Both the position numbers and the translations under genes were made by a program. Below are positions 1-8,071 of a stretch of DNA of 34,297 nucleotides, piece after piece. The notes below the pieces were generated by a model, which worked only from the letters and a program-made list of their open reading frames with translations, was not told the DNA's origin and searched no databases. Origin of the DNA: Rhodocyclaceae bacterium (GTDB lineage Bacteria; Pseudomonadota; Gammaproteobacteria; Burkholderiales; Rhodocyclaceae); contig JAEUNH010000122.1 in assembly GCA_016791205.1 (NCBI GenBank), positions 1-34,297 of the forward strand, given 5' to 3'. The stretch's first letter is position 1. Every line of letters starts with the position of its first letter.

Positions 1-689
1 ACGAAGCCCTCCACCGACCAGGTGTTGACGAACTCGCCCGGCGCCTTGCGCGGCTCGGCCACCTGGGTGTCGCGTTCGGCGATATGGATCGACTTGATGT
101 TGAGCGACTGGGCCAGGCGTGCCCAGCCGGCGCGATCCTGCGGCGCCTCGACCGGCCGGCCGCAGTCGCGGGCGATGTTGAGCAGCGCCTCTTTCACAAG
201 GTGGGAAACCATGCCGGGATTGGCGCCGTGGGTGAGGACGGCGGTGGGCGCGCCGGGGCGCCGCAGCGCCAGCGCCGTTTCGCGCAAGGCGTAGTTGGAG
301 CGCGCCTCTGGGGCGACCGAGGTGTCGGTATAGCCGCCGGCCCAGGGTTCGATGCAGGTGTCGATGTAGAGCGCGCCGCGTTCGCGGCACAGTTCGATGA
401 GGGCGACGCTGGAAACGTCGTTGGAGCAGTTGACCAGGAAATCGCCCCGGTCGAGGCGCGGTTCCAGCAGGCTGCGGTAATTGGCGGGGGTGAGGGGGGT
501 GGCATGGAACGCAACGCCGTACTCGGCGGCGACGCCGCGGCCGTTTTCATCCCCGGTAACGATGCTGATCTGTTCGGGCTTCAGATCGATGTGCCGCAGC
601 AACAGGGGCAAGGTGCCCTGGCCGATCGAACCGAAACCCACCATCACGATGCGGCCGGCGAAAGCCAGCTCTTTGCGGAACGCTCCCAA
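1..689 (-). CDS. hss: Homospermidine synthase, C-terminus beyond window
   Basis: This frame has no ATG, but it reads open from the window edge to a TTG at 687-689. That TTG is preceded by the purine-rich AGGGGAGAGG. The protein begins LGAFRKELAF and reaches a Rossmann NAD-binding motif, GFGSIGQG, at residues 18-25. Later blocks such as NCSNDVSSVALIELC and YIDTCIEPWAGGY match, from memory, bacterial homospermidine synthases of the saccharopine dehydrogenase-like fold. These enzymes use NAD to make homospermidine from putrescine, or from putrescine plus spermidine. The TTG puts about the same number of residues before the nucleotide motif as in known family members, which supports it as the start. 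About 229 codons are present and the C-terminal half is missing. A saccharopine dehydrogenase-like enzyme of other specificity is the main alternative, but the match is good. Confidence 0.85.
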   Translation of the reverse strand, partial: MGAFRKELAFAGRIVMVGFGSIGQGTLPLLLRHIDLKPEQISIVTGDENGRGVAAEYGVAFHATPLTPANYRSLLEPRLDRGDFLVNCSNDVSSVALIELCRERGALYIDTCIEPWAGGYTDTSVAPEARSNYALRETALALRRPGAPTAVLTHGANPGMVSHLVKEALLNIARDCGRPVEAPQDRAGWARLAQSLNIKSIHIAERDTQVAEPRKAPGEFVNTWSVEGF

Positions 690-756
690 TTCCTCTCCCC
701 TAAAAACCTTTCCGCGGCCCTTTGGGCGCATGTTGTTATGTTACGTAAGGCCGCGA

Positions 757-785
757 AGAATAAAGGAAAATCGAAGAAAAAGCAA
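757..785 (-). promoter_or_regulatory. Candidate sigma70 promoter for hss
   Basis: On the minus strand TTGCTT (780-785) is followed, after exactly 17 bases, by TATTCT (757-762). The spacer and surroundings are strikingly AT-rich for this genome. Transcription would begin near 750, giving a leader of about 60 bases before the TTG start of the homospermidine synthase gene. Box sequences and spacing are seen directly; function is inferred. Confidence 0.5.
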
Positions 786-838
786 TGTTCTCCGGGAAAC
801 CCGGAAGGCGCCGGCCGGCGGGTACAATCGGCACTCCG

Positions 839-1267
839 ATGAGCCACAGGAAAATCGACTACAGCGCCGAAATGAAGCGGCACGACTCGCCGTCCGTGCG
901 CCTGCTGTTCGCCGTCCTGGGCACCCTCTTCGTTCTGCTCGGCATTGCCGGGGCCGTGCTGCCGGTGTTGCCGACCACCCCTTTCATGCTGCTGGCGGCC
1001 GCCTGCTACGCCCGGGCTTCCAGCCGTTTCTACAACTGGCTGCTCAACAGCCCGGCCTTCGGCCCGACCATCCTCGAGTGGCGGCGCCACCGCAGCATTC
1101 CCTGGCGCGTCAAGCTGAGCGCCATCGGACTGATGGCCGTGACGCTCGGCATTTCCATCGTGTTCTTCGTGCCCTGGCCGGAACTGCAGGCGGCCCTGGC
1201 GCTCTTCGGACTGCTGCTGGCCACCTATCTCTATCGGATTCCGTCGCGCGACAGGCCGCGGGGCTGA
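839..1267 (+). CDS. DUF454 (YbaN-like) inner membrane protein
   Basis: The 142-residue product carries the DUF454 hallmark, a proline-rich VLPVLPTTPFMLLAA segment after a first hydrophobic helix, followed by CYARASSRFYNWLLN. Two further hydrophobic stretches near the C-terminus (LSAIGLMAVTLGISIVFFV and ALALFGLLLATYLY) make it a small integral membrane protein. Function is unknown for the family. I chose the ATG at 839, which gives a normal N-terminus (MSHRKIDYS). An in-frame ATG at 785 would add 18 residues made of upstream sequence and lies before a TACAAT -10-like box at 823-828. If that box is used, the transcript would be nearly leaderless, or start at the internal ATG at 869. It converges on the tRNA-Arg gene and diverges from hss. 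Confidence 0.85.
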   Translation: MSHRKIDYSAEMKRHDSPSVRLLFAVLGTLFVLLGIAGAVLPVLPTTPFMLLAAACYARASSRFYNWLLNSPAFGPTILEWRRHRSIPWRVKLSAIGLMAVTLGISIVFFVPWPELQAALALFGLLLATYLYRIPSRDRPRG

Positions 1268-1309
1268 AGCTGAATGGCGGGGTGGCGGGTATGGAGGGGG
1301 TGGGGAGGA

Positions 1310-1386
1310 TGGCGCGCCCGAGACGATTCGAACGTCCGACCCCTGCCTTCGGAGGGCAGTACTCTATCCAGCTGAGCTACGGGCGC
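1310..1386 (-). tRNA. tRNA-Arg (anticodon CCG)
   Basis: The minus strand folds as a standard cloverleaf. The acceptor stem is GCGCCCG (1380-1386) with CGGGCGC (1314-1320). The D-arm contains AGCTCAGCTGGATAGAGT. The anticodon stem CTGCC/GGCAG encloses the loop CTCCGAA with anticodon CCG, and the T-arm contains GTTCGAATC. The discriminator base is G and the 3' CCA is encoded (1310-1312), giving 77 bases. It decodes CGG arginine codons. Confidence 0.97.
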
Positions 1387-1396
1387 GAGGACGCGA

Positions 1397-1425
1397 AGCA
1401 TAGCCCTTTTCGCCCTTAGCGTCCA
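1397..1425 (-). promoter_or_regulatory. Candidate promoter for tRNA-Arg
   Basis: On the minus strand TGGACG (1420-1425) and TATGCT (1397-1402) are separated by 17 bases. They lie about 10 bases before the 5' end of the tRNA. The stretch after the -10 box is GC-rich (TCGCGTCC), as is usual for stringently controlled stable RNA promoters. Inferred from sequence only. Confidence 0.45.
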
Positions 1426-1436
1426 TTTCGCCCGGT

Positions 1437-1442
1437 TATAAT
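1437..1442 (+). promoter_or_regulatory. -10 box for the cytochrome c5 gene
   Basis: A perfect TATAAT lies 32 bases before the ATG of the cytochrome gene. The best -35-like hexamer upstream (TTAGCG, 1416-1421) is at a short spacing of 15. The purine-rich GAGG at 1461-1464 provides a ribosome binding site 9 bases before the ATG. Confidence 0.5.
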
Positions 1443-1473
1443 CGACCGGTCCCAGCAGGCGAGGAATTCCAGG

Positions 1474-2025
1474 ATGAGCAAAGAAAACGAGCAGTGCGGC
1501 GGCCTGTGCGGATCGCCGGTCCTCATCGTCGTGGCGCTGGCGGCGGCCTTCATCGTGCCGCTGGCCGGTTTTGGCGTTGTCAGCCTGCTGGGCGGCAAGC
1601 CCGCCGCCGAGCAGGGCGAGGAAGCCGTCCTGCGCCGCATCCAGCCGATGGCCCAGGTGTCCCTGGCGGCCCCGGCCAAGGTTGGCGGCGCCGCCGCGAC
1701 GCCTGCCGCCGCCCCGGCGGCGGCATCTGCATCGGCGCCTGCGCCAGCCGCCGCCGCGCCCGTCGCCGCCACGGCGCCCGCCGCCGGCAACGGCAAGAAA
1801 GTCTATGACAGCGCCTGCATGGCCTGCCATGCCTCGGGCGTGGCCAACGCGCCCAAGCTGGGCGACAAGAAGGCCTGGGCGCCGCGCCTGGCCAACGGCC
1901 TCGACGCCCTCACCGCCAGCGCCATCAAGGGCAAGGGCGCCATGCCGCCGAAGGGCGGCAACACCTCGATTCCGGATGCGGACATCCGCGCCGCGGTGGA
2001 GTACATGGCGGCCGCCGCGAAGTAG
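1474..2025 (+). CDS. Membrane-anchored cytochrome c5 family protein
   Basis: The product has 183 residues. An N-terminal hydrophobic segment (about 15-40) lacks an obvious cleavage site, so it is probably a membrane anchor. A long Ala/Pro-rich linker follows (about 65-105), then a single class I cytochrome c domain. The heme motif is CMACH (Cys115, Cys118, His119), and the likely axial methionine is Met157 in GAMPPKGG, typical of the c5 group. The linker would let the heme domain reach partners in the periplasm, consistent with electron delivery to a terminal oxidase or reductase; the partner cannot be told from this window. Two cysteines (Cys8, Cys12) lie just before the anchor and are unusual. 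It converges on the helicase gene, with only 15 bases between the stops. Confidence 0.92.
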   Translation: MSKENEQCGGLCGSPVLIVVALAAAFIVPLAGFGVVSLLGGKPAAEQGEEAVLRRIQPMAQVSLAAPAKVGGAAATPAAAPAAASASAPAPAAAAPVAATAPAAGNGKKVYDSACMACHASGVANAPKLGDKKAWAPRLANGLDALTASAIKGKGAMPPKGGNTSIPDADIRAAVEYMAAAAK

Positions 2026-2040
2026 CGCCGCGCCGCCGTA

Positions 2041-4035
2041 TCACGCAGACGGACTTTTCGCCAGCAGCGCCTTCATCTGCGCCAGCCGCGCCGCGCCCGA
2101 GGTGCGGTCGGCCGGCTCGGCGGCCCTGCCGCCGCTCAGCTTCAGATCGTCGCCCAGCTCGGCGATGAAGCGCGAGGGCTCGCAGGCGCGCCACTCCTTG
2201 CCGGCCTTGCGCCGCTCGCACCAGGAGATCGCCAGGCTGCGCTCGGCGCGGGTGATGCCGACGTACATCAGGCGGCGCTCCTCCTCCAGGGTGCCGGCCT
2301 CGATCGACTCGCGGTGCGGCAGCAACCCTTCCTCGACGCCGACCAGGAAGACGTGCTTGAACTCCAGGCCCTTGGCGGCGTGCAGGGTGGCGAGCTGGAC
2401 CTGGTCGCCGCCGTCTTCGGCCTTGTCGAGCATCGAGATCAGCGCCACGGTCTGCGTCAGTTCCAGCAGGGTCTTGTTCTCTTCCTCGCCCTTCTTCGAC
2501 AGCCAGTCGACGAAATCGCGCACGTTGGCCCACTTGGTCTCGGCCTCGCGCGGATCGCAGCTGTCGAACAGCCAGGCCTCGTAGGCGATGGCGCGCAGGA
2601 AATCCTCCAGCACCTGGCGCGCCGGCTCGCGGCCCGCCCGCCATTCCAGCTTGTTCACGAGATCGCCGAACTCGCGCACGGCCGCGAGTTGCTTCGGGTT
2701 GAGGTAGCCCGCCGCCGCGTCGTCGAAGGCGGCGGCGAAGAGCGAGGCGTGGCGCACCCCGGCGAGCCGCCCCAGCCCCTCCAGCGTGGTGGCGCCGATG
2801 CCGCGGCGCGGCGTGGTGGCGGCGCGGATGAAGGCGGGATCGTCGTCGCTGTTGGCGACGAGGCGCAGCCAGGCGATGAGGTCCTTGATCTCCGCCTTGT
2901 CGAAGAACGACTGCCCGCCGGAGATGGCGTAGGCAATCTTCTGGTTGCGCAACTGCTGCTCGAAGACGCGCGCCTGGTGGTTGCCGCGGTAGAGGATGGC
3001 GTAGTCGCCCCACTTGCCGCGGTGCTCGAAGCGGTGCGCCATCAGTTTCATGACCACCTGCTCGGCCTCCTGCTCGTTGTCGCGGGCGACATTCACCTGG
3101 ACGGCGTCGCCGTGGCCATGCTCCGACCACAGGCGCTTCTCGAACAGCTTCTGGTTGTTGCCGATGAGGGCGTTGGCGGCCTTCAGGATGCGCGTGGTCG
3201 AGCGGTAGTTCTGCTCCAGCTTGACGACCTTCAGCTGCGGAAAGTCGGTCTGCAGGATGCGCAGGTTCTCGACGTCGGCGCCGCGCCAGGCATAGATGGC
3301 CTGGTCGTCGTCGCCCACCGCGGTGAAGGCGGCGCGCGCGCCGGCGATGAGGCGCATCAGCCGGTACTGGCTGCGGTTGGTGTCCTGGTACTCGTCGACC
3401 AGCAGGTACTGCAGCTTCCCCTGCCAGCGCAGCAGCACATCGGCTTCGCCCTCGAACAGCCGCACCGGCAGGCGGATTAGGTCGTCGAAGTCCACCGCCT
3501 GGTAGGCGCGCAGCGCTTTTTCGTAGTCGGCGTAGAGGCGCGCGGCAGCGAGCCCCAGTTCGTCCTCGGCCAGCGACAGCGCCTCGTTCGGCTCGACCAG
3601 TGCGTTCTTCCAGCCGGAGATGCGCCACTGCAGGGCCTTCAGGCGCGCCTTGTCGGCCTCCTTCGCCAGTTCGGCCAGCACCGATGCGCTGTCGGCGGCA
3701 TCGAAGATGGAAAAGCGCGGCTTGAGGGTGAGCGCCTTCGCCTCCTGCCGCAGGATGCGCGCGCCCAGTGCGTGGAAGGTGGACACGTTGAGCGATTCGA
3801 GCGGCTGGCCGGGCAAAAGCTGGCGCACCCGTTCGCGCATCTCCTTGGCCGCCTTGTTGGTGAAGGTGATGGCGGCGATCTGCTCGGGCTTGAAGCCGCG
3901 CTGCTCGACGAGATGGGCGATCTTCTGGGCGATGACGCGGGTCTTGCCGGAACCGGCGCCGGCCAGCACCAGCAGCGGGCCGTCGAGATACTTCACCGCT
4001 TCGCGTTGCGGGGGATTGAGCGTGTTCAATTTCAA
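2041..4035 (-). CDS. rep: ATP-dependent DNA helicase Rep (UvrD/Rep superfamily 1A)
   Basis: The product has 664 residues, close to E. coli Rep. All SF1A motifs are visible: Walker A GAGSGKT (26-32), TFTNKAAKEM (58-67), Walker B DEYQDT (214-219), GDDDQAIYAWRG (241-252), LEQNYRST (273-280), then TLHAAKGLEF and YVGITRAE in the last third. The family moves 3' to 5' on single-stranded DNA and helps replication forks past obstacles. The N-terminus MKLNTLNPPQREAV parallels Rep rather than UvrD or PcrA. The initiation codon is TTG (4033-4035). No ATG or GTG gives a family-like N-terminus, and I see no strong ribosome binding site. A 7-bp hairpin sits just upstream (4044-4060). Confidence 0.93.
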   Translation of the reverse strand: MKLNTLNPPQREAVKYLDGPLLVLAGAGSGKTRVIAQKIAHLVEQRGFKPEQIAAITFTNKAAKEMRERVRQLLPGQPLESLNVSTFHALGARILRQEAKALTLKPRFSIFDAADSASVLAELAKEADKARLKALQWRISGWKNALVEPNEALSLAEDELGLAAARLYADYEKALRAYQAVDFDDLIRLPVRLFEGEADVLLRWQGKLQYLLVDEYQDTNRSQYRLMRLIAGARAAFTAVGDDDQAIYAWRGADVENLRILQTDFPQLKVVKLEQNYRSTTRILKAANALIGNNQKLFEKRLWSEHGHGDAVQVNVARDNEQEAEQVVMKLMAHRFEHRGKWGDYAILYRGNHQARVFEQQLRNQKIAYAISGGQSFFDKAEIKDLIAWLRLVANSDDDPAFIRAATTPRRGIGATTLEGLGRLAGVRHASLFAAAFDDAAAGYLNPKQLAAVREFGDLVNKLEWRAGREPARQVLEDFLRAIAYEAWLFDSCDPREAETKWANVRDFVDWLSKKGEEENKTLLELTQTVALISMLDKAEDGGDQVQLATLHAAKGLEFKHVFLVGVEEGLLPHRESIEAGTLEEERRLMYVGITRAERSLAISWCERRKAGKEWRACEPSRFIAELGDDLKLSGGRAAEPADRTSGAARLAQMKALLAKSPSA

Positions 4036-4043
4036 AAGTCAGT

Positions 4044-4060
4044 CGCGCCGGGACGGCGCG
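4044..4060 (-). other. Perfect 7-bp GC hairpin before rep
   Basis: CGCGCCG, a three-base loop and CGGCGCG form a perfect stem directly upstream of the TTG start of the helicase gene. On the minus strand a short T-run (CTTTTG) begins several bases after the stem. It could end transcription of the DUF4197 gene, or limit access to the weak rep start. The distance to the T-run is longer than in standard intrinsic terminators, so neither role is firm. Confidence 0.4.
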
Positions 4061-4097
4061 GATGCGCCGGAAGCCGTTTCCGGAGCGGCGGCAGGGG

Positions 4098-4799
4098 TTA
4101 TTTCAGGGCGCCGAATACCTTCTGCAGCAGGCTGCTGGCCTGGCCGAGCGGGTTCTTGCGGATCGCCCGCTCTTCCTCGGCGATCATCAGGAACAGGCCG
4201 TCGAGCGCCTTCTGGGTGACGTAGGCCTCCAGGCTGGCGTCCTTCTTGTCGATGAGATCGAGCTTGGCGGCCTGCTTGGCGTAGCGGTTGTACTTCTTGG
4301 CCAGCTCCACCCGCTCCGTCGCCTGCTTGACGATGGGCAGGAACTTCTCGGTCAATGGCGCGGAAGTGGTGCGCTGGAAATACTGCGTCACCGAATCGTC
4401 GCCGCCGCTGAGGATGGCCTTGGCGTCCTGCAGGGTCATCTGCTTGATGGCGTCGAGCAGCAGCGCCTTGGCCTCCGGCACGGCCGCCTCGGCGGCGCGG
4501 TTCATGGTCAGGATCAGCTCGTCGGCATGCTTGCCCATGCCCAGCTTGCGCATCAGCTTCTCGGCCTTCTGCAGGTTCTCCGGCAGGGGGATCTTCACTT
4601 TCGGGTTGCCGAGGAAGCCGTCCTGCTTGCCCAGGCTGGCCACCGCCGCGCTGGCGCCCTGGCTCAGCGCCTGGCGCAGTGCGCCGCTGCTCTCTTCGGG
4701 GCTGACGGATTCGAGGCCGGCGGCCCGCCCCGGGGTGAGGGTGACAAGCAGGAACAAAGCGATGAAAATGCGCAGGGGATTGGTATGGGTATGGGCCAT
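4098..4799 (-). CDS. DUF4197 secreted/periplasmic protein
   Basis: The product has 233 residues. It begins with a clear signal peptide (MAHTHTNPLRIFIALFLLVTLTPGRA) and continues into a helical domain. Segments such as ALRQALSQGASAAVASLGKQDGFLGNPKVKIPLP and AKLDLIDKKDASLEAYVTQKALDGLF are typical of DUF4197 proteins of Gram-negative bacteria. The family has no established function that I can name. The ATG at 4797-4799 is chosen because it places the signal peptide at the N-terminus; the frame stays open further upstream only as antisense to the DinB gene. It is divergent from that gene (48 bases apart) and lies 62 bases ahead of rep on the same strand. Confidence 0.85.
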   Translation of the reverse strand: MAHTHTNPLRIFIALFLLVTLTPGRAAGLESVSPEESSGALRQALSQGASAAVASLGKQDGFLGNPKVKIPLPENLQKAEKLMRKLGMGKHADELILTMNRAAEAAVPEAKALLLDAIKQMTLQDAKAILSGGDDSVTQYFQRTTSAPLTEKFLPIVKQATERVELAKKYNRYAKQAAKLDLIDKKDASLEAYVTQKALDGLFLMIAEEERAIRKNPLGQASSLLQKVFGALK

Positions 4800-4847
4800 T
4801 GCGGGACTCCGGTGCTGAAGCCGCATTCTCGCACGAAGGAGACGGGC

Positions 4848-5381
4848 ATGGGCGCGCCGAGCTGGAAGCAATACTTCATCTACCAGGCCGATTATCAGCA
4901 CTGGGCCGACGAAATCCTGTTCGAAAGTCTCGACCGGCTCGAGGCGAAGGCGCTGGCCGAGCCGCAGGGGCTGTTTTTCTCGAGCATCCACCGGACCGCG
5001 GACCACATCCTGGTGGTGGCCGAGCTGTGGCGCCTGCGCCTGCAGGGCGAGAGCCCGATCGTCGACTTCAAGGCCTTGCATCATCCCGACTGGCGCGAGC
5101 TGAAGAGCGCCCTGCGCCAGGAAATCCGCGGCCTGCAGCACTGGCTGGAGACCAGGCCGGAGGCCTTCTTCGAGTCGGAAGTCGCCTATCGCGGCACCGA
5201 CGGCAAGGAGCGCCGCAACTGGGTGCGCGACGTGCTCACCCACATGATGGACCACATGGTGCACCACCGCGGCCAGATCTCCGCCGTCGCCACCCGGCTC
5301 GGCGCGCCGGCGCCGGAAATGGACTATATGTACTACAAGCGGGCGGTGGATTCGGCCCTGGCAATGGGCAAGCGGGATTGA
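4848..5381 (+). CDS. DinB-fold metal-binding protein
   Basis: This 177-residue four-helix-bundle protein belongs to the DinB/YfiT-like superfamily. The segment SSIHRTADHILVV (His48, His53) and the late HMMDHMVHHRGQIS motif provide the usual three-histidine metal site and the HRGQ signature. Members include thiol transferases that use bacillithiol, mycothiol or glutathione, and many of unknown role. The substrate cannot be read from sequence. The ATG at 4848 has a good AAGGAG ribosome binding site (4836-4841) six bases upstream. It does not resemble a DNA polymerase; the family name comes from an unrelated Bacillus gene. Confidence 0.85.
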   Translation: MGAPSWKQYFIYQADYQHWADEILFESLDRLEAKALAEPQGLFFSSIHRTADHILVVAELWRLRLQGESPIVDFKALHHPDWRELKSALRQEIRGLQHWLETRPEAFFESEVAYRGTDGKERRNWVRDVLTHMMDHMVHHRGQISAVATRLGAPAPEMDYMYYKRAVDSALAMGKRD

Positions 5382-5397
5382 TTGGAAGGGGGTGGCC

Positions 5398-6237
5398 ATG
5401 CTGTCCTTGCTCGTCACTTGCAGGACGATACGCTGCGCCGTCCGCATCGCCGCGGTCCTGCTTTGTCCCTTACCCTGCCTGGCACAAATCGCCAATCAAT
5501 CCACAGGCCAGGGGGTGATGGCGCCGGCGCCCCAGCCGGCGCCCGTGCTTCCGGCCGATACCCGCTCGATTCCCCCGAGCCCGGCTCTGCCCGATGCGCT
5601 GCCGCAGCCACCGCAGTCGAACGTGGGCCGCCTCGACAGCCTCCCGCCCCACGTGCGCGCCTGGGCACGCCTGCGCGGTCAGGGGCTCGCCCGCGGCGGC
5701 CCGATTCCCAGCGCGGAGGACATGCCGGGCCATGTCAGGCAGGCCGCCGGCGGCCTGCTGGGCGACATGAATTCGGCCGACATCGAAGCCGTCGCGTTTC
5801 TGGTCCTGATGGAAGCGACCAAGTCGGCCAGGGAAGATCTCAAGTCGATCATGGGCAAGGTCAAGGAAATCAACGAAGCCAAGGACCGCCTGGGCAAGTC
5901 GCGCGAAGCGCTGCGCGCGGCGGCCTCCGCCCAGGGGAAGACCGCGCCCTGCGCGGTGGCCGACTGCGGCGCGGCCCGGCGCGATCTCGCCCATGCCCAG
6001 GCGCTGCTCGGCGGAAAGTCCGCCCATGTGATTCCCCCCTCTCCGAACAAGGCGGGCGCCCTCAAAGCCGCCGAACGGATGAAAAAGACGCTGGATGCGC
6101 TCTCGGAGATGGGGGCATTGGATAACCTGAGACTGCAGGAAGCGATGGAGAAGAAATCGGCGTTCGAGTCACTGTTGAGCAATATGCTGAAAACCTACCA
6201 ACAGACCGGCCGCGCAATCATCCAGAACCTGAAGTAA
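5398..6237 (+). CDS. Hypothetical secreted helical protein
   Basis: The product has 279 residues and I do not recognise a family. It has an N-terminal signal peptide (about 1-29, ending PLPCLAQ), then a proline-rich, probably disordered stretch (APAPQPAPVLPADTR and following). A helical, Lys/Glu/Ala-rich region has coiled-coil character (about 125-190, for example MGKVKEINEAKDRLGKSREALR). A cysteine pair (APCAVADCG) interrupts it, and a further helical C-terminus follows. GTG at 5392 is also in frame, but the GGAAGG ribosome binding site (5384-5389) sits 8 bases before the ATG at 5398, so I prefer the ATG. It starts 16 bases after the DinB-fold gene and may be co-transcribed with it. It converges on lipA. 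Confidence 0.7.
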   Translation: MLSLLVTCRTIRCAVRIAAVLLCPLPCLAQIANQSTGQGVMAPAPQPAPVLPADTRSIPPSPALPDALPQPPQSNVGRLDSLPPHVRAWARLRGQGLARGGPIPSAEDMPGHVRQAAGGLLGDMNSADIEAVAFLVLMEATKSAREDLKSIMGKVKEINEAKDRLGKSREALRAAASAQGKTAPCAVADCGAARRDLAHAQALLGGKSAHVIPPSPNKAGALKAAERMKKTLDALSEMGALDNLRLQEAMEKKSAFESLLSNMLKTYQQTGRAIIQNLK

Positions 6238-6264
6238 GTCGGCCGCGCACCTGGGTCGATGCCT

Positions 6265-7203
6265 TCAGCCCAGCCCGGCCTGGTGCGCCTGCAGGTCGGC
6301 ATGGTAGCTGGAGCGCACCATCGGCCCGCAAGCGGCGTTGGAAAACCCCATGGCCTGCGCCTCGCGCTCATACAGGGCGAAGACCTCGGGATGCACGTAG
6401 CGCAGCACCGGCAGGTGGTGTCCGGAAGGCGCCAGATACTGGCCGACGGTGAGCATGTCCACATCGTGGGCGCGCAGGTCGCGCATGACGGCGAGGATCT
6501 CCTCGTCGGTCTCGCCGATGCCGACCATCAGGCCCGACTTGGTCGGGAGGGCCGGATTGCGCGCCTTGAAGGCCTTCAGCAGTGCCAGCGAATGGGCGTA
6601 GTCGGCGCCGGGCCGCGCCTGTTTGTAGAGCCGCGGCACGGTTTCCAGGTTGTGGTTGAAGACGTCCGGCGGCGTGGCGCTGAGGATGTCCACGGCGATC
6701 TCCAGACGGCCGCGGAAGTCGGGCACCAGGATCTCGATGCGGGTCGAAGGCGAGGCCGCGCGCACGGCGCGGATGCAGTCGGCGAAATGCGCCGCGCCGC
6801 CGTCGCGCAGGTCGTCGCGGTCGACGCTGGTGACGACGACGTAGTTGAGCTTCATCGCCGCCACGGTCTGCGCCAGCTGCGCCGGTTCCTGCGCATCGGG
6901 CGCGAGCGGCTTGCCGTGGCCGACGTCGCAGAACGGGCAGCGCCGGGTGCACAGGTCGCCGAGGATCATGAAGGTGGCGGTGCCCTTGCCGAAGCACTCG
7001 CCGATGTTCGGGCAGGAAGCCTCCTCGCACACCGTGTGCAGGGCGGCCTCGCGCAGGATGCGCTTGACCTCGCCGAAGCGCGCCTGGCTGTTGCCGGCCC
7101 TGGCGCGGATCCAGGCCGGCTTCTTCAGCGGCGCCGCGGCCGGCACCACCTTGATCGGGATGCGCGCCGTCTTGGCCGCGCCCTTCTGCTTCTCGCTGCT
7201 CAT
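6265..7203 (-). CDS. lipA: Lipoyl synthase
   Basis: The product is a 312-residue radical SAM enzyme that inserts two sulfurs into octanoyl groups on lipoyl domains. Both iron-sulfur cluster motifs are intact. The auxiliary cluster cysteines are Cys59, Cys64 and Cys70 ([12 protein letters not shown]). The radical SAM cysteines are Cys85, Cys89 and Cys92 (CTRRCPFC). The conserved C-terminal RSSYHAD (297-303) supplies the serine ligand. The ATG overlaps the stop of lipB by four bases (ATGA), so translation is probably coupled. It is the last gene of the long minus-strand cell-envelope run. Confidence 0.97.
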   Translation of the reverse strand: MSSEKQKGAAKTARIPIKVVPAAAPLKKPAWIRARAGNSQARFGEVKRILREAALHTVCEEASCPNIGECFGKGTATFMILGDLCTRRCPFCDVGHGKPLAPDAQEPAQLAQTVAAMKLNYVVVTSVDRDDLRDGGAAHFADCIRAVRAASPSTRIEILVPDFRGRLEIAVDILSATPPDVFNHNLETVPRLYKQARPGADYAHSLALLKAFKARNPALPTKSGLMVGIGETDEEILAVMRDLRAHDVDMLTVGQYLAPSGHHLPVLRYVHPEVFALYEREAQAMGFSNAACGPMVRSSYHADLQAHQAGLG

Positions 7204-7811
7204 CGTTCGATCTGCCTTTCCAGTTGCGCCAGCAGCTTTCCGCCGGCGGCCTGCCAGTCGTCGGCGATGCCGAGCGTGCGCAGCTGCGTGACCCGCAAGC
7301 CCGGATAGCCGCAGGGATTGATTGCCGAATAGGGCCCGAGATCCATGTCCACGTTGAGCGCCACGCCATGGTAGCAGCAGCCGCCTTTGACGCGCAGGCC
7401 CAGGGCGGCGATCTTGGCGCCGTCGACATACACGCCCGGCGCGCCGGCCAGGCGCTCGCCGCGCAGGCCGTACTCGGCGAGCAGATCGATCACCGCCTGC
7501 TCGATGCGGTTCACCAGTTCGCGTACCTTGAGGCCGCGCCGCGACAGGTCGACCAGCAGATACGCCACCGCCTGGCCGGGGCCGTGATAGGTGACCTGGC
7601 CGCCGCGGTCGATCTTCACCACGGGGATGCCGATGTCGGCGAGCAGGTGTTCCGGCTTGCCGCCCTGGCCCTGGGTGAATACCGGCGGATGGGCGGTGAG
7701 CCAGAGCTCGTCGGGCGTGGCGGCGCTGCGTTCCGAGGTGAAGCGCTGCATGGCCCGCCAGGTGGCGGAAAAGTCGGTCTCCCCGAGACGGCGCTGGAGC
7801 AGCCCGCTCAC
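7200..7811 (-). CDS. lipB: Octanoyl-[acyl-carrier-protein]:protein N-octanoyltransferase
   Basis: The 203-residue product moves octanoate from acyl carrier protein to the lysine of lipoyl domains, the step before LipA. The conserved [12 protein letters not shown] (69-80), the lysine in DGAKIAALG (Lys133) and the catalytic cysteine in INPCGYPG (Cys167) are present. It starts with GTG (7809-7811), overlapping the stop of the DUF493 gene as GTGA. Pairing with lipA and the DUF493 gene is the usual arrangement in beta- and gammaproteobacteria. Confidence 0.96.
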   Translation of the reverse strand: MSGLLQRRLGETDFSATWRAMQRFTSERSAATPDELWLTAHPPVFTQGQGGKPEHLLADIGIPVVKIDRGGQVTYHGPGQAVAYLLVDLSRRGLKVRELVNRIEQAVIDLLAEYGLRGERLAGAPGVYVDGAKIAALGLRVKGGCCYHGVALNVDMDLGPYSAINPCGYPGLRVTQLRTLGIADDWQAAGGKLLAQLERQIER

Positions 7812-8071
7812 AGCACCACCTTCACCAGCGGGTGGGCGGAGAGTTCGCGGTACAGCGCGTCGAGCTGTTCGCGCGAGACGGCGCGGATGGTGCAGGTCAG
7901 GCCGAGGTAGTTGCCCTTGGCGCTGGGCCGCATCTCGACGGTGGCGGGGTCGAAGTCGGGCGCATGGCGCAGCACCGCTTCCAGCACCGCCTGGGCCAGG
8001 CCGTCCTGCCGCTGTCCCATGATCTTGATCGGGAAATCGCAGGGAAATCGCAGCAGCGTGTCGTCACTCAC
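7808..8071 (-). CDS. DUF493 (YbeD-like) protein
   Basis: This 87-residue small protein has the family's [12 protein letters not shown] motif near the N-terminus, an ACT-like length, and a C-terminal [15 protein letters not shown] strand-helix-strand pattern. DUF493/YbeD proteins sit beside lipB and dacA in many proteobacteria. A regulatory role in lipoate metabolism has been suggested for the family but is not demonstrated here. It starts with GTG (8069-8071) overlapping the dat stop by eight bases, and overlaps lipB downstream, so all five genes from dacA to lipA are translationally linked. Confidence 0.9.
   Translation of the reverse strand: MSDDTLLRFPCDFPIKIMGQRQDGLAQAVLEAVLRHAPDFDPATVEMRPSAKGNYLGLTCTIRAVSREQLDALYRELSAHPLVKVVL

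Noticed and set aside
2026..2040. Bidirectional terminator between the cytochrome and rep genes.
   Set aside because: The 15-base gap is GC-rich but shows no stable stem with a T-run on either strand.
4848..5381. DNA polymerase IV, from the name DinB.
   Set aside because: The protein is a 177-residue four-helix metal-binding fold; it has no polymerase motifs.
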